Origin: Fodinicurvata sediminis DSM 21159
GTDB lineage: Bacteria > Pseudomonadota > Alphaproteobacteria > Kiloniellales > DSM-21159
Direction: 5' to 3'
Assembly: GCF_000420625.1 (NCBI RefSeq)
Contig: NZ_ATVH01000011.1
Location: forward strand, 372,001 to 436,000
Length of the DNA: 64,000 bases
Positions 10,507-20,069 of this stretch are shown one piece after another. The position numbers were made by a program, and so were the translations under genes. Numbering within the stretch: position 1 is the stretch's first letter; each line of letters starts with the position of its first letter. The notes under the pieces were generated by a model. That model made no database searches. It was not told the DNA's origin and saw only the letters and a program-made list of their open reading frames with translations.

Positions 10507-10581
10507 ATGATCCGGTCCGCTGGCGCTATGTCGCGCGCTCTTTCGTGTTTGCACCATCTATCCTCTGCCGCACAGGGCGGG

Positions 10582-11916
10582 TCAAGCCGTCTGCCCCTCA
10601 AGGCGCTTGGCTGCCCGTTCGTAGCCAATCTGCGGCAGCAGATGCTTCAATTCGGGTCCTGAGGATAGCCCCGTAAGGGCCAGTCGCAAGGGCATGAACA
10701 GAGCCTTGCCTTTCCGACCTGTCTTGTCCTTCACGGCCTGCGTCCAGATGGACCAGGTAGAAAGATCCCAGGGCACAGGCGGCAGAAGTTCACGTGCGGT
10801 TTCCAGAAAGGAACCATCCTCGACCACTGGCGCAATTTCCGATCGACAGATGCGATACCAGGTCAAGGCATCCTTGCGCGTTTCCAGATTCCCGCGAATG
10901 GCCAGCCACAGGTCTTCGGTAAAATCCGGGCCCGTTTCTTGCTGCAGCCAGTCGGCAATCCTTGTAAAGGGCATTTCATGCAGAATGCGGCTGTTCAAAG
11001 CCTGCAGCTCATCGGGATCGAACCGGGGTGTCGCCCGCCCGTAACGCGAGATATCGAAACCAGGCATCAGGTCCGTGGGATCCTGACCACTTTCAACAGG
11101 GTCCGGGGTGCCAAGACGCGCCAGATAGGCGTTCAGGGTCATCGCCTCCAGGCCATCCTGGCGCAATTGGGCCAACGAGAGAGACCCAAGACGCTTGGAC
11201 AGTCCCTGCCCCTGTGCACCGGTCAATAAAGGCAGATGCGCAAAAGTGGGCGGTTCTCCCTCCAGCGCCTGGAACAACTGAATCTGCACCGCAGTATTTG
11301 CAACGTGATCCTCGCCGCGCAGGACATGGGTAATTCCCAACTCAAGGTCATCAACCACCGATGAAAGGGTATAGAGCGGACGTCCGTCCTCGCGAAGCAG
11401 CACAGGATCGGAGAGCTTGTCGCCTTCGAAGTGCTGTGCTCCGCGGACGGCATCGTCCCAGTCGATCGGATCATGAGCCAGGCGGAAACGCCAGTGCGGA
11501 CGGCGTCCTTCCTCCTCAAAGGCTTTTTTTTGCGATTCACTCAGTGTCAGGCCTTCGCGATCATAGATCGGCGGCCGTCCGGACTTGAGCTGGAGCTTGC
11601 GCTTCAACTCCAACTCTTCAGGCGTCTCGTAACAGGCGTAGAGACGCTCGGAAGTCTTCAATCGCTCGATTGCCAGGTTGTAGCGATCCAGTCGATCAGA
11701 TTGCCGAGCGAATTCATCCCAATCCAGCTGCAACCATTTCAAGTCAGCCTCGATGGCATCCGCAAAGGCCTGGGTTGAGCGCTCCTGGTCGGTATCATCC
11801 AGACGCAGCAGGAACGAACCACCTTGCTGACGTGCCCAGAGCCAGTTCAGAAGTGCCACACGTGCATTTCCGACATGAAGCGCGCCGGTAGGGCTTGGTG
11901 CAAACCTGACTTTCAT
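10582..11916 (-). CDS. gltX: Glutamyl-tRNA synthetase
   Basis: A 444-residue class I synthetase. The HIGH motif is HVGN (14-17) in FAPSPTGALHVGNARV; the KMSKS motif is LSKRLGS. The C-terminal helical anticodon domain is short (about 300-444). Alphaproteobacteria often carry two gltX copies, one of which may charge tRNA-Gln first; which copy this is cannot be told. It lies between nadE (13 bp away) and cysS on the same strand. Confidence 0.93.
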   Translation of the reverse strand: MKVRFAPSPTGALHVGNARVALLNWLWARQQGGSFLLRLDDTDQERSTQAFADAIEADLKWLQLDWDEFARQSDRLDRYNLAIERLKTSERLYACYETPEELELKRKLQLKSGRPPIYDREGLTLSESQKKAFEEEGRRPHWRFRLAHDPIDWDDAVRGAQHFEGDKLSDPVLLREDGRPLYTLSSVVDDLELGITHVLRGEDHVANTAVQIQLFQALEGEPPTFAHLPLLTGAQGQGLSKRLGSLSLAQLRQDGLEAMTLNAYLARLGTPDPVESGQDPTDLMPGFDISRYGRATPRFDPDELQALNSRILHEMPFTRIADWLQQETGPDFTEDLWLAIRGNLETRKDALTWYRICRSEIAPVVEDGSFLETARELLPPVPWDLSTWSIWTQAVKDKTGRKGKALFMPLRLALTGLSSGPELKHLLPQIGYERAAKRLEGQTA

Positions 11917-11929
11917 ATTATTCAGCCCC

Positions 11930-13615
11930 TTATGCAGGCCCTTTGAATCTGTTTACGATCGGATAGCGTCGATCGCGCCCAAACGAGCGGCGCGTGATCT
12001 TGACGCCCGGCGGTGCCTGCCGGCGCTTGTACTCCGCATTCTCGAGCATGCGCCAGACTTGGTTGATGACCGATCGCTCATGACCGCGTGCCGCAATTTC
12101 TTCGACACCAAGCTCTTCCTCGATCATGCAGCTCAGGATATCGTCCAGCATGTCATAGGTGGGCAGGCTGTCCTGATCCGTCTGATCAGGCCTCAACTCG
12201 GCCGTTGGCGCCTTGGTGATGATACGTTCGGGAATCACCTGCCCGGCAGGTCCCTTCACATTGTCAGGACGGTTCTGATTTCGCCAACGCGAGAGACTGT
12301 AAACCGTTGTTTTGTAGACATCCTTCAAGGCGTTGAAACCACCGCACATGTCGCCATAGAGCGTGGAATAGCCCACACTCATCTCGGACTTGTTTCCGGT
12401 GGACAGAACCATGTGCGCGAACTTGTTGGACAACGCCATCAGGAGAATACCGCGGATACGCGCCTGAATGTTCTCTTCGGTCGTGTCCGGATCCAGTCCC
12501 GAGAAAAGCGGAGCAAGCATGCCATCGAATGCTTCAACGGCCGGATTGATTGCAACATCGTCCAGTTGCACCCCCAGAAGCGCAGCACATTCGCGCGCAT
12601 CCTCGAGGCTTTCCTGGCTGGTATAGCGCGACGGCATCATGACACAGCGCACCCGGTCCGGGCCCAGGGCATCGGTTGCCAGAACGGCAGACAGTGCAGA
12701 ATCGATCCCACCGGACATGCCGATGATGACTCCGGGAAAGCCGCTCTTGTCCACGTAATCACGCAAACCGGTTACCAGGGCGCTGTAAATATCAGCCTCC
12801 CCTTCGCTCTGCCCTTCACGCAGACCTACGGCGCAATCCCAGCCGTCACTGCCTTCGTGCCAATCGCTGCATATCAATGCTTCCTCGAAGCAGGGCAGTT
12901 GGAAGCGCAGGTCGCCGCGCGACCCCAGCACAAAGCTGGCTCCGTCGAAAACCAACTCGTCCTGCCCTCCCACCTGGTTGACATAAATCAGAGGAAGCTC
13001 CGTCTCGATCACGCGGGACAGTGCCAGTTGTAGACGTTCCTCACGTTTTCCGGTCTCATAGGGTGATCCATTTATGACCACCAGCATCTCGGCACCGGAT
13101 TCAACCAGGCATTCAGCGACATCCGGCTGCCACATATCTTCACAGACCAACAGACCCAAACGATGCCCCCGGAAATCAACAGGACCGGTCAAAGGCCCTG
13201 GCTGGAAGACCCGCATTTCATCGAAAACACCGTAGTTCGGCAGCAGGTGCTTGTAGCGAACGGCCGAAACCTCACCCTGATCCAGAAGCAATGCTGCATT
13301 GTAAGCCTTCTCCCGTAGAGGTGCGTCGAGAGACCCGCCTTCGTACCAGGGAGCTCCAACCACAATGCCGGTCGCTGTCCCTGCGGTATGTGCGGCAAGC
13401 TCGACGACAGCCTGCCGGGCCGCCTTCAGAAAAGCAGGCTTCATCACCAGGTCCTCCGGCGGATAGCCAGTGATGCACAGTTCCGGACAGACAAGAAGAT
13501 TCGCGCCCTGAGCAGCAGCAAGGCTGTGGAGTTTCTCCAGCTTGTCCAGGTTCCCGGGAATATCTCCGACAACCGGATTGAATTGCGCAAGCGCTATCTT
13601 GAGGCCTTCTGTCAT
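11930..13615 (-). CDS. nadE: Glutamine-dependent NAD+ synthetase
   Basis: A 561-residue two-domain NadE that amidates deamido-NAD to NAD+. The N-terminal nitrilase-type glutaminase domain (1-260) shows the CN-hydrolase motifs LLVCPELCITGYP and LGLLVCEDMW. The C-terminal synthetase domain has the P-loop GMSGGIDSALSA near residue 300 and the STGNKSEMSVGYSTLYGD segment. It sits 71 bp downstream of a nicotinate phosphoribosyltransferase gene, so the pair can run NAD salvage. Confidence 0.96.
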   Translation of the reverse strand: MTEGLKIALAQFNPVVGDIPGNLDKLEKLHSLAAAQGANLLVCPELCITGYPPEDLVMKPAFLKAARQAVVELAAHTAGTATGIVVGAPWYEGGSLDAPLREKAYNAALLLDQGEVSAVRYKHLLPNYGVFDEMRVFQPGPLTGPVDFRGHRLGLLVCEDMWQPDVAECLVESGAEMLVVINGSPYETGKREERLQLALSRVIETELPLIYVNQVGGQDELVFDGASFVLGSRGDLRFQLPCFEEALICSDWHEGSDGWDCAVGLREGQSEGEADIYSALVTGLRDYVDKSGFPGVIIGMSGGIDSALSAVLATDALGPDRVRCVMMPSRYTSQESLEDARECAALLGVQLDDVAINPAVEAFDGMLAPLFSGLDPDTTEENIQARIRGILLMALSNKFAHMVLSTGNKSEMSVGYSTLYGDMCGGFNALKDVYKTTVYSLSRWRNQNRPDNVKGPAGQVIPERIITKAPTAELRPDQTDQDSLPTYDMLDDILSCMIEEELGVEEIAARGHERSVINQVWRMLENAEYKRRQAPPGVKITRRSFGRDRRYPIVNRFKGPA

Positions 13616-13686
13616 GGCGTCTGTCTACTGGCTATGAAGGGGACCGGCAATGGCAGGCAGGAATGATATGAAACCGGCAGCAGAAA

Positions 13687-14856
13687 TCAGCGCCGAAGCA
13701 GGAACTCGCGCCCGACCTTGACGCGCGGCTTGCCGTCGTATTCCACAATATCAGCCGTTGCGTAGGTTTCGGACCAACGGATCGGCAGGAAACTGCCTGT
13801 CCCGATGACATTGATGGGTGCATGGGCATCGGACATCAGGCGGCACTTCTTGGGCCCGAAACCACTGGAAGCAACAATGCGCACTTTCTGGAATCCAGCT
13901 TCATCCAGTGCCTCGCGAAGCCGCCAGATGGCTGCAGCAGACACCCCTGGCCCGACCAGATAGCGCAATTCCTCTTCGGTACGAAAACCTCGAATGGCCT
14001 CCGGCACGTGACGTTCCAGCACCGCGTAGGATGCCGGCGGGTCCAGGGTTTCCATGTAGCGGCTACCAGCAATATCTATACGCAAGGAAAGCTGTCCCTC
14101 GCGGGCCCTCTTGCTGAAAGCACGGCATACTTCCAGGCTGTCTGTCACTTCGTGTCCAAAGTAATCCACCAGAACGGTCATCGGCTCATCCGAAAAGCAC
14201 TCGTCGTACATTTCCGCAGCCCGCAAGGTTGAACCTGCATAGCCGATGAAGGCGTGCGGCATGGTCCCGGCGCCCTTCTCCTGACCGAAGAAATGAGCTG
14301 TCGCATCGGTCGAGCTCCCCACGAACCCGACTGCCCCGACCTTGCGTTTTGCCCGCTCCGAGCCGACAGAAGCCGCGTAGGCCATCAACTCAGCCATCTC
14401 CGTTCCCGCGCAATGGCGCGCGTCCATTGCGAGGAAAGCCACATGCGGCAGGTCCGCACACATGGAAAAGGCATTGTGGGCGGCCACACAGGCAGGGCCA
14501 AGCTTCTGCAATATGAGGGTCTCAAGATCACAAAGGTGATAGAGGGAACCGGTGATATACATGATGGGCTCACCGGCGCCGACCCACTTGCCTTCCCGGT
14601 AGCGCAAGTCCACGTCAAACTCGACGCCTCGATCTGCGGCCACTTGGTTCAACCAGTCAACCACAAGACCTGGTGCGGATATGACAGGACGGCGCATGAA
14701 CAGCGCATAGGTAACCTGAGCATCGCCGAACCGGCCGACCGCCTGCTTCGTGCGCTTGAAGTAGACATCACTCCAGTCGGCGATGGTATCTTCTCTAGTC
14801 CCTGCAGCTTGATCTTCAGACGGTTGCCTGTTTTCAGCTGCCATTCGTTCCGTCAT
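13687..14856 (-). CDS. Nicotinate phosphoribosyltransferase
   Basis: A 389-residue NAPRTase-family protein making nicotinate mononucleotide from nicotinate and PRPP. Seen motifs include DVYFKRTKQ, GEPIMYITGSL, the C-rich MDARHCAG segment, the PHAFIGYAG loop and the C-terminal IVASSGFGPKKCR region with the phosphate-binding ends of the barrel. It is followed by nadE, consistent with the Preiss-Handler route. The shorter NAPRTase subtype means a pncB symbol is not assigned. Confidence 0.85.
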   Translation of the reverse strand: MTERMAAENRQPSEDQAAGTREDTIADWSDVYFKRTKQAVGRFGDAQVTYALFMRRPVISAPGLVVDWLNQVAADRGVEFDVDLRYREGKWVGAGEPIMYITGSLYHLCDLETLILQKLGPACVAAHNAFSMCADLPHVAFLAMDARHCAGTEMAELMAYAASVGSERAKRKVGAVGFVGSSTDATAHFFGQEKGAGTMPHAFIGYAGSTLRAAEMYDECFSDEPMTVLVDYFGHEVTDSLEVCRAFSKRAREGQLSLRIDIAGSRYMETLDPPASYAVLERHVPEAIRGFRTEEELRYLVGPGVSAAAIWRLREALDEAGFQKVRIVASSGFGPKKCRLMSDAHAPINVIGTGSFLPIRWSETYATADIVEYDGKPRVKVGREFLLRR

Positions 14857-14899
14857 GCGATCGGTCCCTGAAGCAGGCCTTCAGTTGCAGATAAGCGTG

Positions 14900-16291
14900 T
14901 TATTTCGCGGCGGCAACAGGGGCCGACACCTGACCAGCCATCTGGCGTTCCGCCTTCAGTTCACCAGCAATCAGGAAGGCCAACTCCAGAGCCTGACTGG
15001 CATTGAGGCGCGGATCACAATGCGTGTGATAACGGTCCCCCAGCATGCCTTCATCAATGGCCTGGGCCCCACCGATGCACTCAGTGACATCCTGCCCGGT
15101 CATCTCGAAATGCACGCCACCTGCATAGGTGCCTTCCGCACGATGAACGCCAAAGAACTGACGCACTTCGGACAACACGCGATCGAAGGGGCGTGTCTTG
15201 TAACCGGATCCCGACTTGATGGTGTTTCCATGCATGGGATCACAGGACCAGACGACATTGCGACCTTCGCTCTGCACCCGGCGCACAAGGGCCGGCAGGT
15301 GATCTTCCACCTTCTCGTGCCCCATCCTGGAAATCAGGGTCAGGCGGCCCTTCTCATTCTCGGGATTCAGGCGGTCGATCAAGCGGATCAGATCATCGGG
15401 ATCCAGTGCGGGACCGCACTTCATTCCTATGGGGTTCTTCACGCCACTCAGGAATTCGACATGAGCCTCGTCAATGTTGCGTGTACGATCGCCAATCCAG
15501 AGCATATGCGCGGAACAGGCATACCAGTCCCCTGTTAGACTGTCTGTCCGTGCCAGCGGCTCTTCGTAGGGCAGCAGCAGGGCTTCGTGACTGGTATAGA
15601 AATCCGTTTCGCGCAGCTGCTGCACGGTCTGCGGCGTGACTCCGCAGGCCTCCATGAACGCCAGGGCTTCATCTATGCGGCTGGACAACTCTTCATAGCG
15701 CTGTCCCTGCGCACTGTCTTCCACGAAGCGCAGGTTCCACTGGTGGACCTTGTAAAGGTCCGCAAACCCACCCTGGGCAAAGGCACGCAACAGGTTCAAC
15801 GTGGCCGCGGCCTGGTTGTAGGCCTGGAGCATGCGCTGCGGATCCGGGTGGCGCGCCTCTTCGGTGAAGTCTATGCCGTTGATGATATCACCACGATAGC
15901 TGGGCAGCTCCACGCCATCCTGCGTTTCGGTATCAGCCGAGCGCGGCTTGGCAAACTGTCCTGCCATCCGTCCGACCTTCATGACCGGGCATGATGCGCC
16001 GAAAGTCAGCACAACGGCCATCTGCAGCAAGACCTTGAAGGTGTCGCGGATGTTGTTGGGGTGAAATTCAGCAAAGCTCTCCGCACAGTCTCCCCCCTGC
16101 AACAGAAAAGCCTTACCATCGACCACCTGTCCCAGGCCTTCCTTCAAGCGACGTGCTTCGCCAGCAAAAACCAGCGGCGGGTAATTGCGAAGGGTTCCCT
16201 CGGCCGCCTTCAGCGCCTTTTGATCGGGATACTTCGGGACCTGCCGAATGGGCTTGTCCCTCCAACTGCTTGGGCTCCATGCTTTTGTCAT
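14900..16291 (-). CDS. aroG: Class II DAHP synthase
   Basis: A 463-residue class II (plant/mycobacterial type) 3-deoxy-D-arabino-heptulosonate 7-phosphate synthase, first step of the shikimate path. It begins [19 protein letters not shown] and contains GGDCAESF (metal Cys), [31 protein letters not shown], the metal-binding CDPMHGNT and [15 protein letters not shown]. The start at 16291 is supported by family N termini; an upstream in-frame start at 16333 is less likely. Confidence 0.95.
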   Translation of the reverse strand: MTKAWSPSSWRDKPIRQVPKYPDQKALKAAEGTLRNYPPLVFAGEARRLKEGLGQVVDGKAFLLQGGDCAESFAEFHPNNIRDTFKVLLQMAVVLTFGASCPVMKVGRMAGQFAKPRSADTETQDGVELPSYRGDIINGIDFTEEARHPDPQRMLQAYNQAAATLNLLRAFAQGGFADLYKVHQWNLRFVEDSAQGQRYEELSSRIDEALAFMEACGVTPQTVQQLRETDFYTSHEALLLPYEEPLARTDSLTGDWYACSAHMLWIGDRTRNIDEAHVEFLSGVKNPIGMKCGPALDPDDLIRLIDRLNPENEKGRLTLISRMGHEKVEDHLPALVRRVQSEGRNVVWSCDPMHGNTIKSGSGYKTRPFDRVLSEVRQFFGVHRAEGTYAGGVHFEMTGQDVTECIGGAQAIDEGMLGDRYHTHCDPRLNASQALELAFLIAGELKAERQMAGQVSAPVAAAK

Positions 16292-16421
16292 ATCAAAAAC
16301 CTGACTTAACTCTTGTTCATCGGCCGACCACAACCCGGCCGCAAATACGGCATAAAGAATGCCTTAACGAGTCTTAGTCGTCACGCCGCGACGAATCCAG
16401 AAGGAAATGGGATTTTTCCGA

Positions 16422-16450
16422 AATATCCGGGCTATTTTCGAGTCACTCAA
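16422..16450 (-). promoter_or_regulatory. Possible aroG promoter in a 340-bp gap
   Basis: The space 16292-16631 has no gene I can support. On the minus strand it holds TTGAGT, a 17-bp spacer and GATATT, a reasonable sigma-70 match about 130 bp upstream of aroG. Two small inverted repeats (GGCAT/ATGCC and CGGCCG/CGGCCG) lie between it and aroG. No Trp-, Tyr- or Phe-rich leader peptide is apparent. Confidence 0.35.
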
Positions 16451-16631
16451 AACAGTCTGGGCAGGGACAGCATCAAACCTGTCCTGGCGGCCCCATCGTT
16501 CGGAAAAACAACCCGGGCCGGGAGGATATCGCCAACACCCAGACTGTTCCACCTGACGACAGGATAGCCATCTCAGCGCAGATAGGCAGAGACTACAGCC
16601 ATGCAATCGCGTGCCCACCAAGCCTCAGACA

Positions 16632-18419
16632 TCAGAAGGGCCAGAACAGCGGGATCAGGAAGCTGGCGAGGATCCAGTTCATGGTATTGAGCGGCAACCC
16701 CACCTTCAGGAAGTCGGTGTAGCGATAGCCACCGGCATGATAGACAAAGGTGTTCGTTTGGTATCCGATCGGCGTCGCGAAACTGGCGCTGGCCGCGAAC
16801 ATGACCGCCACCACGAAAGGCCGTGCATCAACGCCCAGGCTGTCGGCAACACCAATGGCAATCGGAGTCATGATCACGGCCACGGCATTGTTGCTGACCA
16901 TTTCGGTCAGCAGCGAGCCCAACAGGAAGACGACCGATAGCATGACATATGGGCCGTAATCCCCCGCCAGATAGACAGCTCCCTGGACGATGGCTTCGAC
17001 AGCGCCTGTCTTTTCCAGTGCCATCCCCAAGCCAAGCATCCCGAATATCAGGATCAGGATACGCCACTCGATGGCTTCATAGATCTCATCGGGGCGCACA
17101 CAGCCCAGCAGGACCACTGCCGCCACGGCAATAATGGCCAACCCGGCAATCGGCATGATGTTAAATGCGGCCAGGCCCATAACGGCCAGGACGGACAATA
17201 GCGCCAAGGGCGCCTTCTGGCGGCGCACGGGACGCTCGGTCATCTGGTTGAGATTGATCAGCATCCTGTCCTCGACCAGGCGCTTGATACCGTCCGGCGG
17301 GCCTTCCAGCAGCAAGGTGTCCCCGAAATTCAGGGTCAACTGGTCAAAGGCGCTGGTCAGGTTCTCGTTCTGTCGGTGAACCGCCACGACGTAGACGCCA
17401 TAGCGGCGGCGAAGGTTCAGGTCAGCAACCTGCCGGCCGACAAGGCGCGATTCGGGGCCCACGATACCCTCGATCACCATCAGCTGTTGCGTGCTGATCG
17501 GCTCAAGTTCAAGACTTCCGCCCCCGGCAAACTCCATCTGGCCGGTTTCACGCAGACCGATCACTTCCCGGGCATGTGTCTGGATCACCACCCGATCCCC
17601 AGGCTCAAGCGTCACCGTGTCCAGAACATTCCTGAGGGAGCGCTCACCTCGAATGATGTCGACCACATCGGCATTCGGGTTCTTCTTCAGCCCAGCTTCT
17701 GAAAGGGTCTTTCCAATCAGTTTGGAGCTATGCGTGATCAAGCCCTCGGTCAGGAAGCGTCGATCCGAGGGATTGGTGAAAAGGCCGCTGAGTGTCTGAC
17801 GGTTCGGCAAAAACCAACGCCCGACGAGAAAGAGATAGAGTCCTCCGCAAACAGCCAGGATCAGACCCATCCCTGTGATCTCGAACATCCCGAAGGGCTC
17901 CATCCCGTTGCTGCGCGCCACGCCGTCCACGAGCAGGTTGGTCGAGGTTCCGATCAAGGTGCAGGTGCCACCGAGTATGGCCGCATAGGACAGAGGGATC
18001 AGCAGTTTCGACGGCAGGAATTTCAGATGATGGGCCAGCCCGATCGCCACCGGTGTCAGCACCACGACCACCGGTGTGTTGTTGATGAAGCCCGAAAGCA
18101 CCACCACGCCCATAAGCAGTGCCACAATGGCAAGTGCGCGCGACCGATTGGCCAGTTGCGTCACACTTCGCCCCACGGAAGCGATAACCCCGGTACGGTC
18201 CAAGGCGGCACTCAACACGAACATGCAGGCCACAGTTATGGGGCCACTATTGCTGAAGACCGAGAGCAGTTCTTCCGTCGAGAGAATGCCAAGCAGCAGG
18301 AGCGCAGCGACTGCCGCGATGGCCACAATATCAGGAGGAACCCAGGCGCGCACGAAGGCAACAAAAACACCCAGGGTCAGCAGCAGGACCAACAGCGCGT
18401 CATAGCCAAGCGCATCCAT
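16632..18419 (-). CDS. SLC13-type permease with RCK_C domains
   Basis: A 595-residue inner-membrane protein. Two SLC13/citrate-transporter-like membrane halves (about 1-190 and 400-595, with GFINNTPVVVVLTP and MVSNNAVAVIMTPIAIG in equivalent places) flank two cytoplasmic TrkA-C/RCK_C domains (about 205-290 and 295-375). This layout is shared by bacterial anion permeases for sulphate, phosphate or dicarboxylates. The substrate is not determinable. Confidence 0.88.
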   Translation of the reverse strand: MDALGYDALLVLLLTLGVFVAFVRAWVPPDIVAIAAVAALLLLGILSTEELLSVFSNSGPITVACMFVLSAALDRTGVIASVGRSVTQLANRSRALAIVALLMGVVVLSGFINNTPVVVVLTPVAIGLAHHLKFLPSKLLIPLSYAAILGGTCTLIGTSTNLLVDGVARSNGMEPFGMFEITGMGLILAVCGGLYLFLVGRWFLPNRQTLSGLFTNPSDRRFLTEGLITHSSKLIGKTLSEAGLKKNPNADVVDIIRGERSLRNVLDTVTLEPGDRVVIQTHAREVIGLRETGQMEFAGGGSLELEPISTQQLMVIEGIVGPESRLVGRQVADLNLRRRYGVYVVAVHRQNENLTSAFDQLTLNFGDTLLLEGPPDGIKRLVEDRMLINLNQMTERPVRRQKAPLALLSVLAVMGLAAFNIMPIAGLAIIAVAAVVLLGCVRPDEIYEAIEWRILILIFGMLGLGMALEKTGAVEAIVQGAVYLAGDYGPYVMLSVVFLLGSLLTEMVSNNAVAVIMTPIAIGVADSLGVDARPFVVAVMFAASASFATPIGYQTNTFVYHAGGYRYTDFLKVGLPLNTMNWILASFLIPLFWPF

Positions 18420-18577
18420 TACAAAGCCCTCCCCCTGCTGACCAATACCCTGTTCCGACCCTGACTGTCGCTCAGACCATAACCCTAGAGGTCACACGGC
18501 AGCCTGCTTGAAATCTACACTTATCCCCGTGAATCGGGAAGCGCTTGCAAAATCACGCAAATTCTTAGTAACAGCCG

Positions 18578-19957
18578 CTATTCGGCAGCTTCGCTCGCAC
18601 CAGGCTCCGGCTGCTTCTCGCGCATGGTGACGAACTCCTCAGCCGTGGTCGGATGAATGCCGATTGTGGCATCGAAGACATCCTTCGTCGCACCGGCCTT
18701 GATGGCAATGGCAACACCCTGGATGATTTCGGGGGCATCCATTCCTGCCATGTGCGCGCCCAACACACGCTCGCTGTCGCGCTCCACGATCAGTTTCATG
18801 AGAGCACGCTCTTCGTTTCCTGACAGCGTATGACGCATCGGCCTGAAATCGGCACGATAGATATCGACTTTACCGAACTGTTCCCGTGCCTCTTCCTCGG
18901 TCAGGCCGACAGTCGAGATTGGTGGCTGACTGAAAACGGCAGTGGGTATATCCGCGTAGTCGACACGGCTGGGGGAATCCTGGAACAGAGTCCTGGCCAC
19001 CGCCATGCCTTCAGCCAAAGCAACAGGGGTCAGCTGCAAGCGGTCCGTCACATCGCCTATGGCCAGGACTGAGGGAACATTGGACCGAAAATACTCATCC
19101 ACCTGGACCGCTCCGCGATCATCCAGGGCAACACCTGCATTCTCCAAGCCCAGACCCTGTGTGTTGGGGATGCGACCAACGGCATAGAGGATCTGATCGA
19201 ACTCTTCCCGGGTACCATCGGAGAACTCCGCCGTCAGTCCGCCCTTTCCTTTGGCTACGGAGGTAATGGTTTGGTTGAAGCGCAGCGCAACGCCCTTCCT
19301 GTCCATTTCCCGAGCCAGGAAATGCCTCAGGTCTTCATCAAAGCCCCGCAGGAAAACAGGGCCACGATGCACGAGCGTTGTCTTGCTGCCCAGGCCATTG
19401 AAAACGCCGGAAAACTCGACACCAATATAGCCCCCGCCCACGATCAATATGCGATCGGGCTGCTTGTCCAGATAGAAGACATCGTCAGAGACAATGGTCA
19501 ACTCGCGCCCAGGTATTTCCGCCTCTGCCGGTTTACCGCCTGTCGCCACCAGTATGTGAGCTGCCGTCACCGGCTTGCCGCCCACGTCAATGGTATGATC
19601 ATCGAGAAGCGTGGCCCGCGCTTCGAATATCTCGACGCCAGCATTGTTCAGGAGCTTCTCATAGATGCCGTTCAGGCGGGAAATTTCCCGATCCTTGTTG
19701 GTGATCAAGGTTTCCCAGTCAAAGTCGGGCTTTCCGAGTGTCCAGCCATAACCGGCAGCGTCCTTGAAATCTTCGCCAAAGTGGCTGGCATAGACCATCA
19801 ACTTCTTCGGCACACAACCGATATTGACGCAGGTTCCGCCAAAATGCCGTTCCTCTGCAATGGCGACACGTGCCCCATGGCTCGCCGACATCCGGGCGGC
19901 CCTCACACCACCGGAACCAGCTCCGATCACGAAGAGGTCATAGTCATAGCTGGTCAT
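18578..19957 (-). CDS. gor: Glutathione reductase
   Basis: A 459-residue NADPH flavoenzyme. It has the FAD-binding GAGSGGVRAARMSA, the redox disulphide in GGTCVNIGCVPKKL, an NADPH-binding GGGYIGVEFSGVFNGLG, and the C-terminal catalytic HPTTAEE. The VNIGCVPKK pattern and RMSA segment place it with glutathione reductase and not with dihydrolipoamide or mercuric reductase. Confidence 0.92.
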   Translation of the reverse strand: MTSYDYDLFVIGAGSGGVRAARMSASHGARVAIAEERHFGGTCVNIGCVPKKLMVYASHFGEDFKDAAGYGWTLGKPDFDWETLITNKDREISRLNGIYEKLLNNAGVEIFEARATLLDDHTIDVGGKPVTAAHILVATGGKPAEAEIPGRELTIVSDDVFYLDKQPDRILIVGGGYIGVEFSGVFNGLGSKTTLVHRGPVFLRGFDEDLRHFLAREMDRKGVALRFNQTITSVAKGKGGLTAEFSDGTREEFDQILYAVGRIPNTQGLGLENAGVALDDRGAVQVDEYFRSNVPSVLAIGDVTDRLQLTPVALAEGMAVARTLFQDSPSRVDYADIPTAVFSQPPISTVGLTEEEAREQFGKVDIYRADFRPMRHTLSGNEERALMKLIVERDSERVLGAHMAGMDAPEIIQGVAIAIKAGATKDVFDATIGIHPTTAEEFVTMREKQPEPGASEAAE

Positions 19958-20069
19958 TGGTCCCCCTGGTTCTCACGAATACCCATAGTTATCTGGGTTG
20001 GCCTGCAGAATCTGCACACAAATCGGGCGAATCCATAGACTGGATTCGCCCAATGTATTTCAGCAGAAT

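Noticed and set aside
16364-16621. Leader peptide for attenuation of aroG
   Set aside because: The open frame has no run of aromatic codons and no ribosome-binding site; only weak hairpins follow.
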